A model generated the notes under the pieces. The model was not told the DNA's origin. It did no database searches and worked only from the letters and a program-made list of their open reading frames with translations. DNA of 45,629 nt from a virus. Below are positions 5,989-12,428 of the stretch, piece after piece; within the stretch, counting starts at the first letter, position 1, and each line of letters starts with the position of its first letter. The DNA is taken from the IMG/VR virus record IMGVR_UViG_3300047481_002084, positions 1 to 45,629 of that record; one strand, 5' to 3'. The translations under genes were made by a program, and so were the position numbers.

Positions 5989-6522
5989 TTAAGCGGAGGC
6001 TTCAGCAAATGGATCTTCGCCGTCGAATAGACGGTTCAGATCACACTTGAGTTCGTCAAAGCGCTTTTGAATGTCAGCTTTGATCGCTTTAGGAGGTGCG
6101 GCGACTAGGGTGTACTCGGTCTTTTTACCTTCGCCGGTTTTTCCGATCTTGACGTCATAGGCGGTAGGGTCGCCGTAGTCTTCGTCGGAGATGAACTTAA
6201 AGAGCTGATCCATCAGAGTCTTCTGCGTGATCTGCAGAATCTTGAAGTCGTCAGCGGAGTAGTCATAGACAAGACCGGCGATGAAACGCTTAACGGTCTG
6301 GTAGCCCTCCTGCTGGCGGATGTTGGCGGGCAGCTCCTCGGGCTTGGTTTCCCAGCGGATGGGCTTGTTGTCGTTGGTCCAAGCCTCGAAGCCGGTGATA
6401 CCGGAGCCGAAGAAACGCACTCGGACTTCTTCGGTGATCTTGGAGGGGTTCAGGTAGCGGCCGGAACCGGACGACTCCTTGGAGATCTCCTCGATGGCGT
6501 CGGGTGACAGGAATGCGGACAT
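5989..6522 (-). CDS. Putative phage single-stranded DNA-binding protein
   Basis: The 177-aa protein begins MSAFLSPDAIEEIS and contains a strand-rich central part (V-R-V-R-F-F-G, then I-R-W-E-T-K-P-E-E-L-P), F-K-I-L-Q-I-T-Q-K-T near 115-124, the D-Y-G-D-P-T-A-Y-D-V-K-I region, and an acidic C-terminal tail (D-G-E-D-P-F-A-E). An acidic tail after an OB-like core is characteristic of phage ssDNA-binding proteins, and I recall this arrangement in siphophage proteins annotated so. It is promoter-proximal and followed by a terminator, consistent with high dosage. OB fold and function are inferred. Confidence 0.65.
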   Translation of the reverse strand: MSAFLSPDAIEEISKESSGSGRYLNPSKITEEVRVRFFGSGITGFEAWTNDNKPIRWETKPEELPANIRQQEGYQTVKRFIAGLVYDYSADDFKILQITQKTLMDQLFKFISDEDYGDPTAYDVKIGKTGEGKKTEYTLVAAPPKAIKADIQKRFDELKCDLNRLFDGEDPFAEASA

Positions 6523-6588
6523 GTGGCGAAATCCCTCGAATAGTGGGTGATGTGCCAGAGGTGCGGGGGTTACCGCCCTCTTGTGCAG

Positions 6589-6617
6589 ATCCTAGGGGAT
6601 CGACGTGATCTTGTCAA
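6589..6617 (-). promoter_or_regulatory. Leftward sigma-70 type promoter of the early operon
   Basis: Minus strand: perfect -35 TTGACA at 6617-6612, 17-bp spacer, -10 TAGGAT (4 of 6) at 6594-6589. Transcription would begin near 6582 and leave a leader of about 60 bases before the ATG at 6522. A 10-bp direct repeat CTTGTGCAGA (6580-6589 and 6631-6640) brackets the promoter, and the TGAG-type operator lies just upstream of the -35 box. Confidence 0.6.
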
Positions 6618-6645
6618 CGCTACCCGGACGCTTGTGCAGAAATCG

Positions 6646-6665
6646 ATGAGTCTATTGAGACTCAT
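6646..6665. promoter_or_regulatory. Inverted-repeat operator in the divergent control region
   Basis: ATGAGTCT-ATTG-AGACTCAT is a perfect 8-bp inverted repeat with a 4-bp centre. It contains an exact TGAGACTCA at 6656-6664 and overlaps a second, partial copy at 6647-6655, the same 9-bp tandem arrangement as at 2589-2606. It lies between the leftward early promoter and the rightward primase gene, a position suited to control both. The protein that binds is not known. Confidence 0.6.
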
Positions 6666-6717
6666 GCAGGCGGGTTGTGCCCCCTGCTGGGGGTGGTTAC
6701 GGTGAACCACGGCCAAG

Positions 6718-6744
6718 AAAAAACCCCCTGCGGGTGGCAGGGGG
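6718..6744 (-). terminator. Strong leftward terminator inside the primase leader
   Basis: Minus strand: 8-bp stem CCCCCTGC / GCAGGGGG with a 5-base loop, followed by TTTTTT. It can only stop transcripts coming from the right, that is antisense to the primase gene, and would protect the control region and early operon from them. On the plus strand no T run follows, so it should not stop primase transcription, though the hairpin would form in its 5' leader. Confidence 0.75.
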
Positions 6745-6775
6745 TCTTGGCCTTCACTTGCTTCCACAGATCGTA

Positions 6776-9547
6776 ATGGACAACGAGAACAAAAGCAACG
6801 GTGCAGACTTGCTACAAGGTCGCGCCATTGAGTTGCTACGGCGAGACGTGTTCCCTGATGGGTGGGCTTTTGTGCCAGTAGCTGGCAAGGCCACCTTCGT
6901 CAAAGAGTGGAGCACAAAGCCGCTGACGCGGATTGAGTGCATGACGGCATACCAGCTCAGGCAGGACTACGTGGGCCTGGGCGTGGTGACAGGATCGTTC
7001 TCGGGGGGACTGATTGCTCTCGACATCGACGGGCCTGAGGCAGATGCGCGCTACCGCGATGTAGCTGGCGCTGAGTACGAGCCCTATGGCGAGGAGCGGA
7101 CGATGTCGTGGACATCGGGTAAGCAAGGGCGGCGGCAAATCCTCTACCAGGTGCCAAAGCGGTTGGTGGCCGAGCTCGAGCATGTCAAGACGCTGATTCT
7201 GCGCACCGATGACGGTGGATGGCATCTGGGGCATGGGGACACCAACCGTGGTGCCGGTGGTGACGTGGATGCGATCAGCGGGGCGGCCTACGAAGAGGTT
7301 GTGCTGCGGTTCAACGCATGTCAGAGCGTTGTGCCGGGGTCACCGCACCCAGATACCAAGCAGCCCTATCGGTTCCTCAACTACAACGAGGGCCAGGTAG
7401 CGACGGCGCCGCAGTGGGTGCTGGATGTGCTGCGGCCGTACCGGAAGCCGGTGCAGTGGCTGTCTGAGGCGGAGCAGAAGGAGGTCATGAGCGACCTCGG
7501 GGGGCTGACGGCGGTGCCGCCGCGGCAGATCCGCGGGTGGTTCTTCAAGGAGGAGGTGCAGTCGTTACTGCGGCCTCGGTTGGAGCAGCTTGTGTTCCGC
7601 CACGAGGTGTTCGACAAGTACGGGTGGAAGAGCCGCAGCGGGGAGAGGCCGCAACGGATGAGTGGGTGCCCATGGCATGGCGGCCGTAGTGGGACCACGT
7701 TCCAGTACGCCGAAGAGACCGGGTGCTGGGACTGCAAAGCGTGCGGTGTGGGGGGTGACGTCCTCGATTTCGTGCACAAGATCCGCACCAAGGACATGCA
7801 CGCGGGGCGACCGAATGGGCCCGATCTCGAGGCCTATGTGGCAGAGCTGGCCGGCGAGCTCGGGTACGACTATCCGGCGTGTGCGACGGCGACGGAGGTC
7901 ACCATCAAGGATGCGCCGCTGAAGCGGCTGACGGGGGAAGAGTTCTTCACGACAGCGGAGCGGATCATCAACGGGTACGACAACGCGGAGCTTGCGCACT
8001 ATCAGCTGATGGAGCTGGTGCGCGACTCAGGGCTGACGCACGTCTACAAGTCGGGGCCACAGGTGGAGTCCGCGCTCGAGCGGTTTCTGCTGCACCAGGA
8101 GCAGGTGGTAACGGATCCGCTGTGGCAGGAGAAGGTGCGTGGTGACCGGGACTATCTGATCCCGGACTTTTTGTCGAAGCCGTCCTCGGTGATGCTGCAT
8201 GCCCGCGGCGGTATGGGTAAGACCAGGCTGGCGGTGTTGATCTCCAAGATCGTGGGGCAGAAGCGCCCGATGAAGGTGCGGGGGCTGACGGTGGAGCCGA
8301 CGGTCTCGGGGAATGTGCTGTTCATCGGCAATGACATGTCGATGACGGACTATGCGGAATACTTCGATCAGCAGGGGATCGACTCCAGCGGGGCTGATCG
8401 CTGGATGCACTTCAAGCCGCAGTGGCAGCAGAGCCAGTATCGGGTGCTGGTGCGGTGGCTGGAGGAGATCAAGCCGGTGCTCGTGGTGGTGGACTCGCTG
8501 ACCTCGGTGAGCATGATGATCGCCGCCAAGGAGTACGAGAAGGAGTACGCCAACACGCTGTACCGCTTGGCGCGGGAGAACGGCACGGCGTTTCCGGCGA
8601 CGACGTTCCTGTGGATCCACCACAACACCAAGGACGGCACGAAGTTCCGGGGGACGGACACGCTGCGGAACGCGGTGCACGAGACCTGGGAGCTCAAGGA
8701 TCTAACGGATGAGGATCGGGCGCAGTACGGCGACCATGCGCTCATCCTCGAGATCGACAAGAGCCGGGGCATGCGGGGTGGTGATCGCTTCCTAGTGCGG
8801 GAGGACATCGAGGAGGCGCTGAGCATCGAGGACCTGACTCCGACCGTGACCCGGGAGAACGGAGGCAACGGGGATGAGCAACCGCGGACGATCGTTCTCG
8901 GGCTACTCAAGGAGGCTGAGGTGCCGATGACGGCCAAGGAGCTGCGTTATGCGCTGAATGCGCGGCTGGCGGGGCGCAGGGGGCCGGGGACGTGTGTGAG
9001 TGAGAAGACAGTGAAGCGGTGGGTGCAGCGGTGGGTTGTTGCCGGTCTCGTGGAGGAGTCGGTGGTGAGACAGGGGGGACAGAAAGGGGGGCGCCCTTGC
9101 ACAGGATTTTCTGTCAAGGGTCCTATAACAGAGCCACAGAATGTCCAAAACCCCCCTCTTTTCTTCGAGAACGGTTCCAGGGGAAGGGATTTGGGTTTTG
9201 GACAGGGTGAGGCAGAAAATGTCCAAAACCTCGAAGTGTCCAAAACTCCCGAGGTCGAAACGGTTCAGGCGGATGCAGTCTCAACTGAGACGCATGAGAC
9301 TGATCTGTCTGTGGAAAACTTGGGGAAAAACTCCCCTCAAAGTGGCCCTGAGGTTTTGGACATTTCGGACACCGAGGAGGGGTTGTCCAAAACCTTCGAG
9401 GCTGAAACCCTTTCCAGCACAGGCGTTTCGGAGAATGGCTCCGAGGTTTTGGACACGGCCTCGGGGGTATATAGGACCCCCCTCTCTACGCAGGACTACG
9501 GAGACTGGGACGACACCGGGTGGGGTGGTACTTCATCTAGGCGGTGA
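6776..9547 (+). CDS. Bifunctional prim-pol primase and RecA-fold helicase
   Basis: ATG at 6776 (923 aa) was preferred because the frame upstream runs through the terminator hairpin. Domains: N-terminal prim-pol-like region (about 15-215) with G-L-G-V-V-T-G and the acidic A-L-D-I-D-G; a zinc-binding segment at about 296-333 (C-P-W-H then C-W-D-C-K-A-C-G); a RecA/DnaB-like ATPase with Walker A G-G-M-G-K-T near 480, Walker B V-L-V-V-V-D-S near 570 and an I-H-H-N-T sensor; a winged-helix segment (about 705-780); and a low-complexity tail from about 785. It would open and prime the phage origin. The tail is encoded by an array of TGTCCAAAAC repeats, treated separately. Confidence 0.9.
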   Translation: MDNENKSNGADLLQGRAIELLRRDVFPDGWAFVPVAGKATFVKEWSTKPLTRIECMTAYQLRQDYVGLGVVTGSFSGGLIALDIDGPEADARYRDVAGAEYEPYGEERTMSWTSGKQGRRQILYQVPKRLVAELEHVKTLILRTDDGGWHLGHGDTNRGAGGDVDAISGAAYEEVVLRFNACQSVVPGSPHPDTKQPYRFLNYNEGQVATAPQWVLDVLRPYRKPVQWLSEAEQKEVMSDLGGLTAVPPRQIRGWFFKEEVQSLLRPRLEQLVFRHEVFDKYGWKSRSGERPQRMSGCPWHGGRSGTTFQYAEETGCWDCKACGVGGDVLDFVHKIRTKDMHAGRPNGPDLEAYVAELAGELGYDYPACATATEVTIKDAPLKRLTGEEFFTTAERIINGYDNAELAHYQLMELVRDSGLTHVYKSGPQVESALERFLLHQEQVVTDPLWQEKVRGDRDYLIPDFLSKPSSVMLHARGGMGKTRLAVLISKIVGQKRPMKVRGLTVEPTVSGNVLFIGNDMSMTDYAEYFDQQGIDSSGADRWMHFKPQWQQSQYRVLVRWLEEIKPVLVVVDSLTSVSMMIAAKEYEKEYANTLYRLARENGTAFPATTFLWIHHNTKDGTKFRGTDTLRNAVHETWELKDLTDEDRAQYGDHALILEIDKSRGMRGGDRFLVREDIEEALSIEDLTPTVTRENGGNGDEQPRTIVLGLLKEAEVPMTAKELRYALNARLAGRRGPGTCVSEKTVKRWVQRWVVAGLVEESVVRQGGQKGGRPCTGFSVKGPITEPQNVQNPPLFFENGSRGRDLGFGQGEAENVQNLEVSKTPEVETVQADAVSTETHETDLSVENLGKNSPQSGPEVLDISDTEEGLSKTFEAETLSSTGVSENGSEVLDTASGVYRTPLSTQDYGDWDDTGWGGTSSRR
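9142..9455. repeat. Iteron array, putative replication origin inside the primase gene
   Basis: The 10-mer TGTCCAAAAC occurs exactly seven times: forward at 9142, 9220, 9237 and 9384, and inverted (GTTTTGGACA) at 9195, 9353 and 9446. Several copies extend to TGTCCAAAACCTCG. Between them lie a DnaA-box-like TGTGGAAAA (9310-9318, one mismatch to TGTGGATAA), an A-rich stretch near 9313-9332, and TGAG-type half-sites (GTCTCA-AC-TGAGAC at 9278-9291, TGAGACTGA at 9295). The coded protein here is low complexity, so selection seems to act on DNA. The layout matches origins embedded in initiator genes, as in lambda O. Confidence 0.75.
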
Positions 9548-9550
9548 GCA

Positions 9551-9772
9551 TCAGCCCCGGCGCCAAGGGAGCTCGTCGTCGAGCTCGGTCAGGTAGCTGG
9601 TGCTGATAGGGGTGGACGCATCTCGCAGCAGTAGCGTTGCTATGAAGCTGCGAGATGTAAAGTGAGACTTAATGAGACTCTTAGCTAGAGCTTTTAGGTC
9701 TGCTATATTGGTGCACTCATCAACCTGCCGCAATGCTGCTTCTTGCGCAAAGCTAAAGGCAATGTTGTCCAT
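9551..9772 (-). CDS. Small hypothetical protein, antisense-oriented between primase and polymerase (73 aa)
   Basis: ATG at 9772 gives 73 residues of natural composition: M-D-N-I-A-F-S-F-A-Q-E-A-A-L then A-D-L-K-A-L-A-K-S-L-I-K-S-H-F and F-I-A-T-L-L-L-R-D-A. It is a short helical protein; the L-A-K-S-L-x-K-S-H-F segment recalls small cyanophage and cyanobacterial unknowns. It is the only leftward gene in the 6.8-13.7 kb rightward block. TGAG-type motifs (9663-9671 and 9673-9681) lie inside it. Its transcript, if not stopped earlier, would run antisense across primase to the terminator at 6718-6744. Confidence 0.6.
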   Translation of the reverse strand: MDNIAFSFAQEAALRQVDECTNIADLKALAKSLIKSHFTSRSFIATLLLRDASTPISTSYLTELDDELPWRRG

Positions 9773-9796
9773 GCAAACACTCGCATTTAACTGAGT

Positions 9797-11746
9797 ATGC
9801 CCTCAACTGAATCGCTCGCGCACAAGGAAGCTTTAGATAATGTTGATTTCGACTTCATCCGGGGGCCGAAGGCGGCGGCGTTACTGGCCCGTAGGGTTTC
9901 CGAGCTCGGGGAGGTGACCGGCCCGCTTGGCGTGGATACGGAGACCACCGGCCTTGATCCGCTGGCAAATCGCGTGCGTCTCATCCAAGTCGCGAGTTGC
10001 GACTACGCATTGGTTGTGGACGTGGAGGCGTGGCGCGAGGGCGGCAAGCGTCAGCTTCCCTGGGATGCACCTGGACTGCAGCAGCTCAAGGTGCTGCTCG
10101 AGGGGCCGAAGCACAAAGTGCTGCAGAACGCGGCGTTTGACTTGAACTTCCTCGCTGGGGAGGGCGTCGAGCTCGGGGGGTCGATCTTCGATACGATGGT
10201 GGCCGCCAAGGTGGTCAACAACGGCACAGGAGCCAAGAACGATCTCGGAAGCTTGGTGAACCGAGTGCTGAAGGTGCCGCTCGACAAGGAGTTGCAGAAG
10301 GCGGACTGGAGTGGCGAGATCTCGGACGAGATGGTGCGCTACGCAGCACGAGACGCTGTGTGCCTTCCACGGATGGTGCCAGCGCTTGTAGAGGCACTGA
10401 AAGACTCCGAGGTGTCGCCCTCGGTGACGTTGTGGGACGTCTTTCGGCTGGAGATGATGGCGCTGCGTCCGATTGCGCGGATGCAGTGGAACGGGTTCGG
10501 GTTCGATGCGGTGGCTGCCGCAGCTCTGCAAGTCTCATTGCAAGACAATGCTGAGACGCTTAAGACTGTGTTCCTCGAGGCCTTGGATGAGGCCATCAAG
10601 CGGGAGAACCCGGATGAGCCTGGGGTGTGGCTACCGCGCGATGACGATGGGACGCTGAATACCCGGGAGAAGGACTCGGGGTCGATTCGCTTGGGGACGA
10701 AGCGCTACAAGGGCTTTAATCCGCGCTCGCCGAAGCAGATGGCAGAGCGCTTTGAGCAAGCGGGGATATTGCTGCCGCCGGATGAGAAGGGGGCACCGAG
10801 CCTGGATCAGAACCTGCTGGCGTTTCTGAAGGGGGAGCACGAGCTCGTGGAGATGTACATGCAGTGGAAGGCGGCTGTGACTCGTGTGTCTCATATTGAG
10901 AAGCTGCTGGAATCGATCGGGCCAGATGGCAGGATTCATGCCGGGTATAGGCAGATGGGTACGGAGACAGGAAGGCTCAGCTGTTCTTCGCCGAACCTGC
11001 AGCAGGTACCCAGGGAAGCTGAGTTCCGCCGTCTTTTCCGAGCTCGGGAGGGCTACTGCTTGGTGGTGGCCGACTTCTCACAGGTGGAGCTGCGTGTAGC
11101 AGCGGAGCTTTCTGGGGAGGAGCGCATGCTTGCCGCGTACCGTGCTGGTAGGGATCTGCATACGGAAACTGCAGCTTTGGTAACAGGTAAAAGTGCTGAT
11201 AGTATTACGAAGAAAGAACGGACATCAGCTAAGCTTTGTAATTTTGGACTTTTGTATGGGGCTGGAGCTGCTACGTTGAGGAAGCAAGCTGTTGCACAAT
11301 ATGGTGTGGATATGGTGTTAGAAGAGGCGCAGGAGCTAGTTACTGGGTTTAGGGAAGCCTACCCGCAGCTATATAAGTGGCAAACTGAAGAAGGTAATAA
11401 GACAACACGAGCTGTATTTACTAGGTATGGACGGAGGCGCATACTAACAGGGTTTAACGATAAATACACAACTCGTATCAACACGCAGGTACAAGGTACT
11501 GCGGGAGATATTGCTAAGATAGCTCTTGCCATGATATGGAAGCAAATCAACGCAGCCCGGGCAGGCGAAGCGCTGCTTATCGCAATGGTGCACGACGAGA
11601 TCGTCCTCGAGGTCGAAGAGGAGGTGGTAGACAAATGGGCGAAACGCTTAGCAGCTGCCATGGAAGCTGCTGGTTCGGTGGTTTGTCAGCAGGTACCTAT
11701 CGTGGCAGAAGCGTCTTTTGGTACTACCTGGGCTGACGCAAAATAG
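9797..11746 (+). CDS. polA: Family A DNA polymerase with 3'-5' exonuclease domain
   Basis: The 649-aa protein has proofreading exonuclease motifs D-T-E-T-T-G-L-D (47-54), N-A-A-F-D (about 111) and Y-A-A-R-D (about 182), and polymerase motifs A V-A-D-F-S-Q-V-E-L-R (about 424), B with R, K and F-G-L-L-Y-G (about 475-487) and C M-V-H-D-E (about 598). All catalytic residues are present; the position matching E. coli Pol I F762 is Phe. No 5' nuclease domain is fused, as in other phage replicative enzymes of this family. Codon use and GC drop sharply between about 11160 and 11560, across motif B, suggesting a recombined segment. Length is normal for phages. Confidence 0.95.
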   Translation: MPSTESLAHKEALDNVDFDFIRGPKAAALLARRVSELGEVTGPLGVDTETTGLDPLANRVRLIQVASCDYALVVDVEAWREGGKRQLPWDAPGLQQLKVLLEGPKHKVLQNAAFDLNFLAGEGVELGGSIFDTMVAAKVVNNGTGAKNDLGSLVNRVLKVPLDKELQKADWSGEISDEMVRYAARDAVCLPRMVPALVEALKDSEVSPSVTLWDVFRLEMMALRPIARMQWNGFGFDAVAAAALQVSLQDNAETLKTVFLEALDEAIKRENPDEPGVWLPRDDDGTLNTREKDSGSIRLGTKRYKGFNPRSPKQMAERFEQAGILLPPDEKGAPSLDQNLLAFLKGEHELVEMYMQWKAAVTRVSHIEKLLESIGPDGRIHAGYRQMGTETGRLSCSSPNLQQVPREAEFRRLFRAREGYCLVVADFSQVELRVAAELSGEERMLAAYRAGRDLHTETAALVTGKSADSITKKERTSAKLCNFGLLYGAGAATLRKQAVAQYGVDMVLEEAQELVTGFREAYPQLYKWQTEEGNKTTRAVFTRYGRRRILTGFNDKYTTRINTQVQGTAGDIAKIALAMIWKQINAARAGEALLIAMVHDEIVLEVEEEVVDKWAKRLAAAMEAAGSVVCQQVPIVAEASFGTTWADAK

Positions 11747-11787
11747 CGCTTTAGGTGTTAGGCTGTGCTTGTAGCGTTTTTTGACCG

Positions 11788-12177
11788 ATGCTGACTGGAC
11801 AGGAGCTGCTTTCGTTTGTGAAAGCCAATGCCGACATGGATCAAGCCGAGCTTGCCCGTGAAGCTGGCTATGTGAAGACTACAGATAAAGGTACTGAGCG
11901 CTTGTTGATCAACAAGCTGCACGAAGCGCTGCTTGATGCTAAGGGTGTGAAGCTTAAGACCAGTAAGAAGCCGGGTAAGACTGCTCAGTTTATGACCACC
12001 GTGCATCGCACTGGGGTTATTCTGGTTGGCAAGACTTATTCTGAGAAGTTCGGTGTAGAGCCTGGCGATGAACTCAAAATTGTTATTGAGGATGATGCGA
12101 TTCGCTTAGTGCCTCAAACAGCTGGATCTAAGCCGGCGGTAACTAAAGTTGGTTCTAACACTGCATCTGCTATCTGA
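11788..12177 (+). CDS. cyAbrB-type (cyanobacterial AbrB-like) transcriptional regulator
   Basis: The 129-aa protein matches the cyAbrB layout: an N-terminal segment (L-T-G-Q-E-L-L-S-F-V-K then A-R-E-A-G-Y-V-K-T, G-T-E-R-L and L-H-E-A-L-L-D-A-K-G-V), followed by a C-terminal AbrB-like strand unit (G-V-I-L-V-G-K-T-Y at about 75-83, V-E-P-G-D-E-L-K-I near 91-99, A-I-R-L-V-P near 106-111). cyAbrB proteins are global regulators of carbon/nitrogen and redox genes in cyanobacteria. The gene starts 41 bp after the polymerase and its stop overlaps the next start by 1 bp. A phage copy could control phage genes, mimic a host regulator, or both. Confidence 0.85.
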   Translation: MLTGQELLSFVKANADMDQAELAREAGYVKTTDKGTERLLINKLHEALLDAKGVKLKTSKKPGKTAQFMTTVHRTGVILVGKTYSEKFGVEPGDELKIVIEDDAIRLVPQTAGSKPAVTKVGSNTASAI

Positions 12178-12404
12178 TGAACGATTGCGAGCTGCGGTCT
12201 CGGTTGTTGGCTCGCTTAAACCGGATTGCAGAGCGTTTACCTAATGGGCTCCTTCATCGTTTGGTGGAGGATGCCCAGTTTTTTTATGATTGGAACTTAA
12301 AGAAAAGAGGTGCTAGGAAGAGCAGCCGGGTAGCACAAGCTAAAGCTACTGTGGCTAAAGCTGAAGAAAACTACTGGCGTAGCGTGCGCAAGCGTGTTGG
12401 GTAG
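12177..12404 (+). CDS. Small basic helical protein (75 aa)
   Basis: ATG at 12177 shares a base with the cyAbrB stop (TGATG), so the two are translationally coupled. The 75-residue protein has an N-terminal helical part (L-L-A-R-L-N-R-I-A-E-R-L-P then L-V-E-D-A-Q-F-F-Y-D-W) and a lysine/arginine-rich C-terminal helix (K-K-R-G-A-R-K-S-S-R). It could bind nucleic acid or the cyAbrB partner. A toxin-antitoxin pairing was considered and is not supported. Function unknown. Confidence 0.65.
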   Translation: MNDCELRSRLLARLNRIAERLPNGLLHRLVEDAQFFYDWNLKKRGARKSSRVAQAKATVAKAEENYWRSVRKRVG

Positions 12405-12428
12405 ACTTTCACTATTCGCTCTTGGTTC

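Noticed and set aside
9142-9455. CRISPR-like array
   Set aside because: The repeats are only 10 bp, occur in both orientations and are irregularly spaced; an origin-type iteron array fits better.
11747-11787. Terminator between polymerase and cyAbrB (T6 before the start)
   Set aside because: A T run is present (TTTTTT), but no stable stem precedes it.
11788-12404. Toxin-antitoxin pair (AbrB-type antitoxin plus small toxin)
   Set aside because: The first protein has the two-part cyAbrB layout, not a short SpoVT antitoxin, and the second has no toxin motif.
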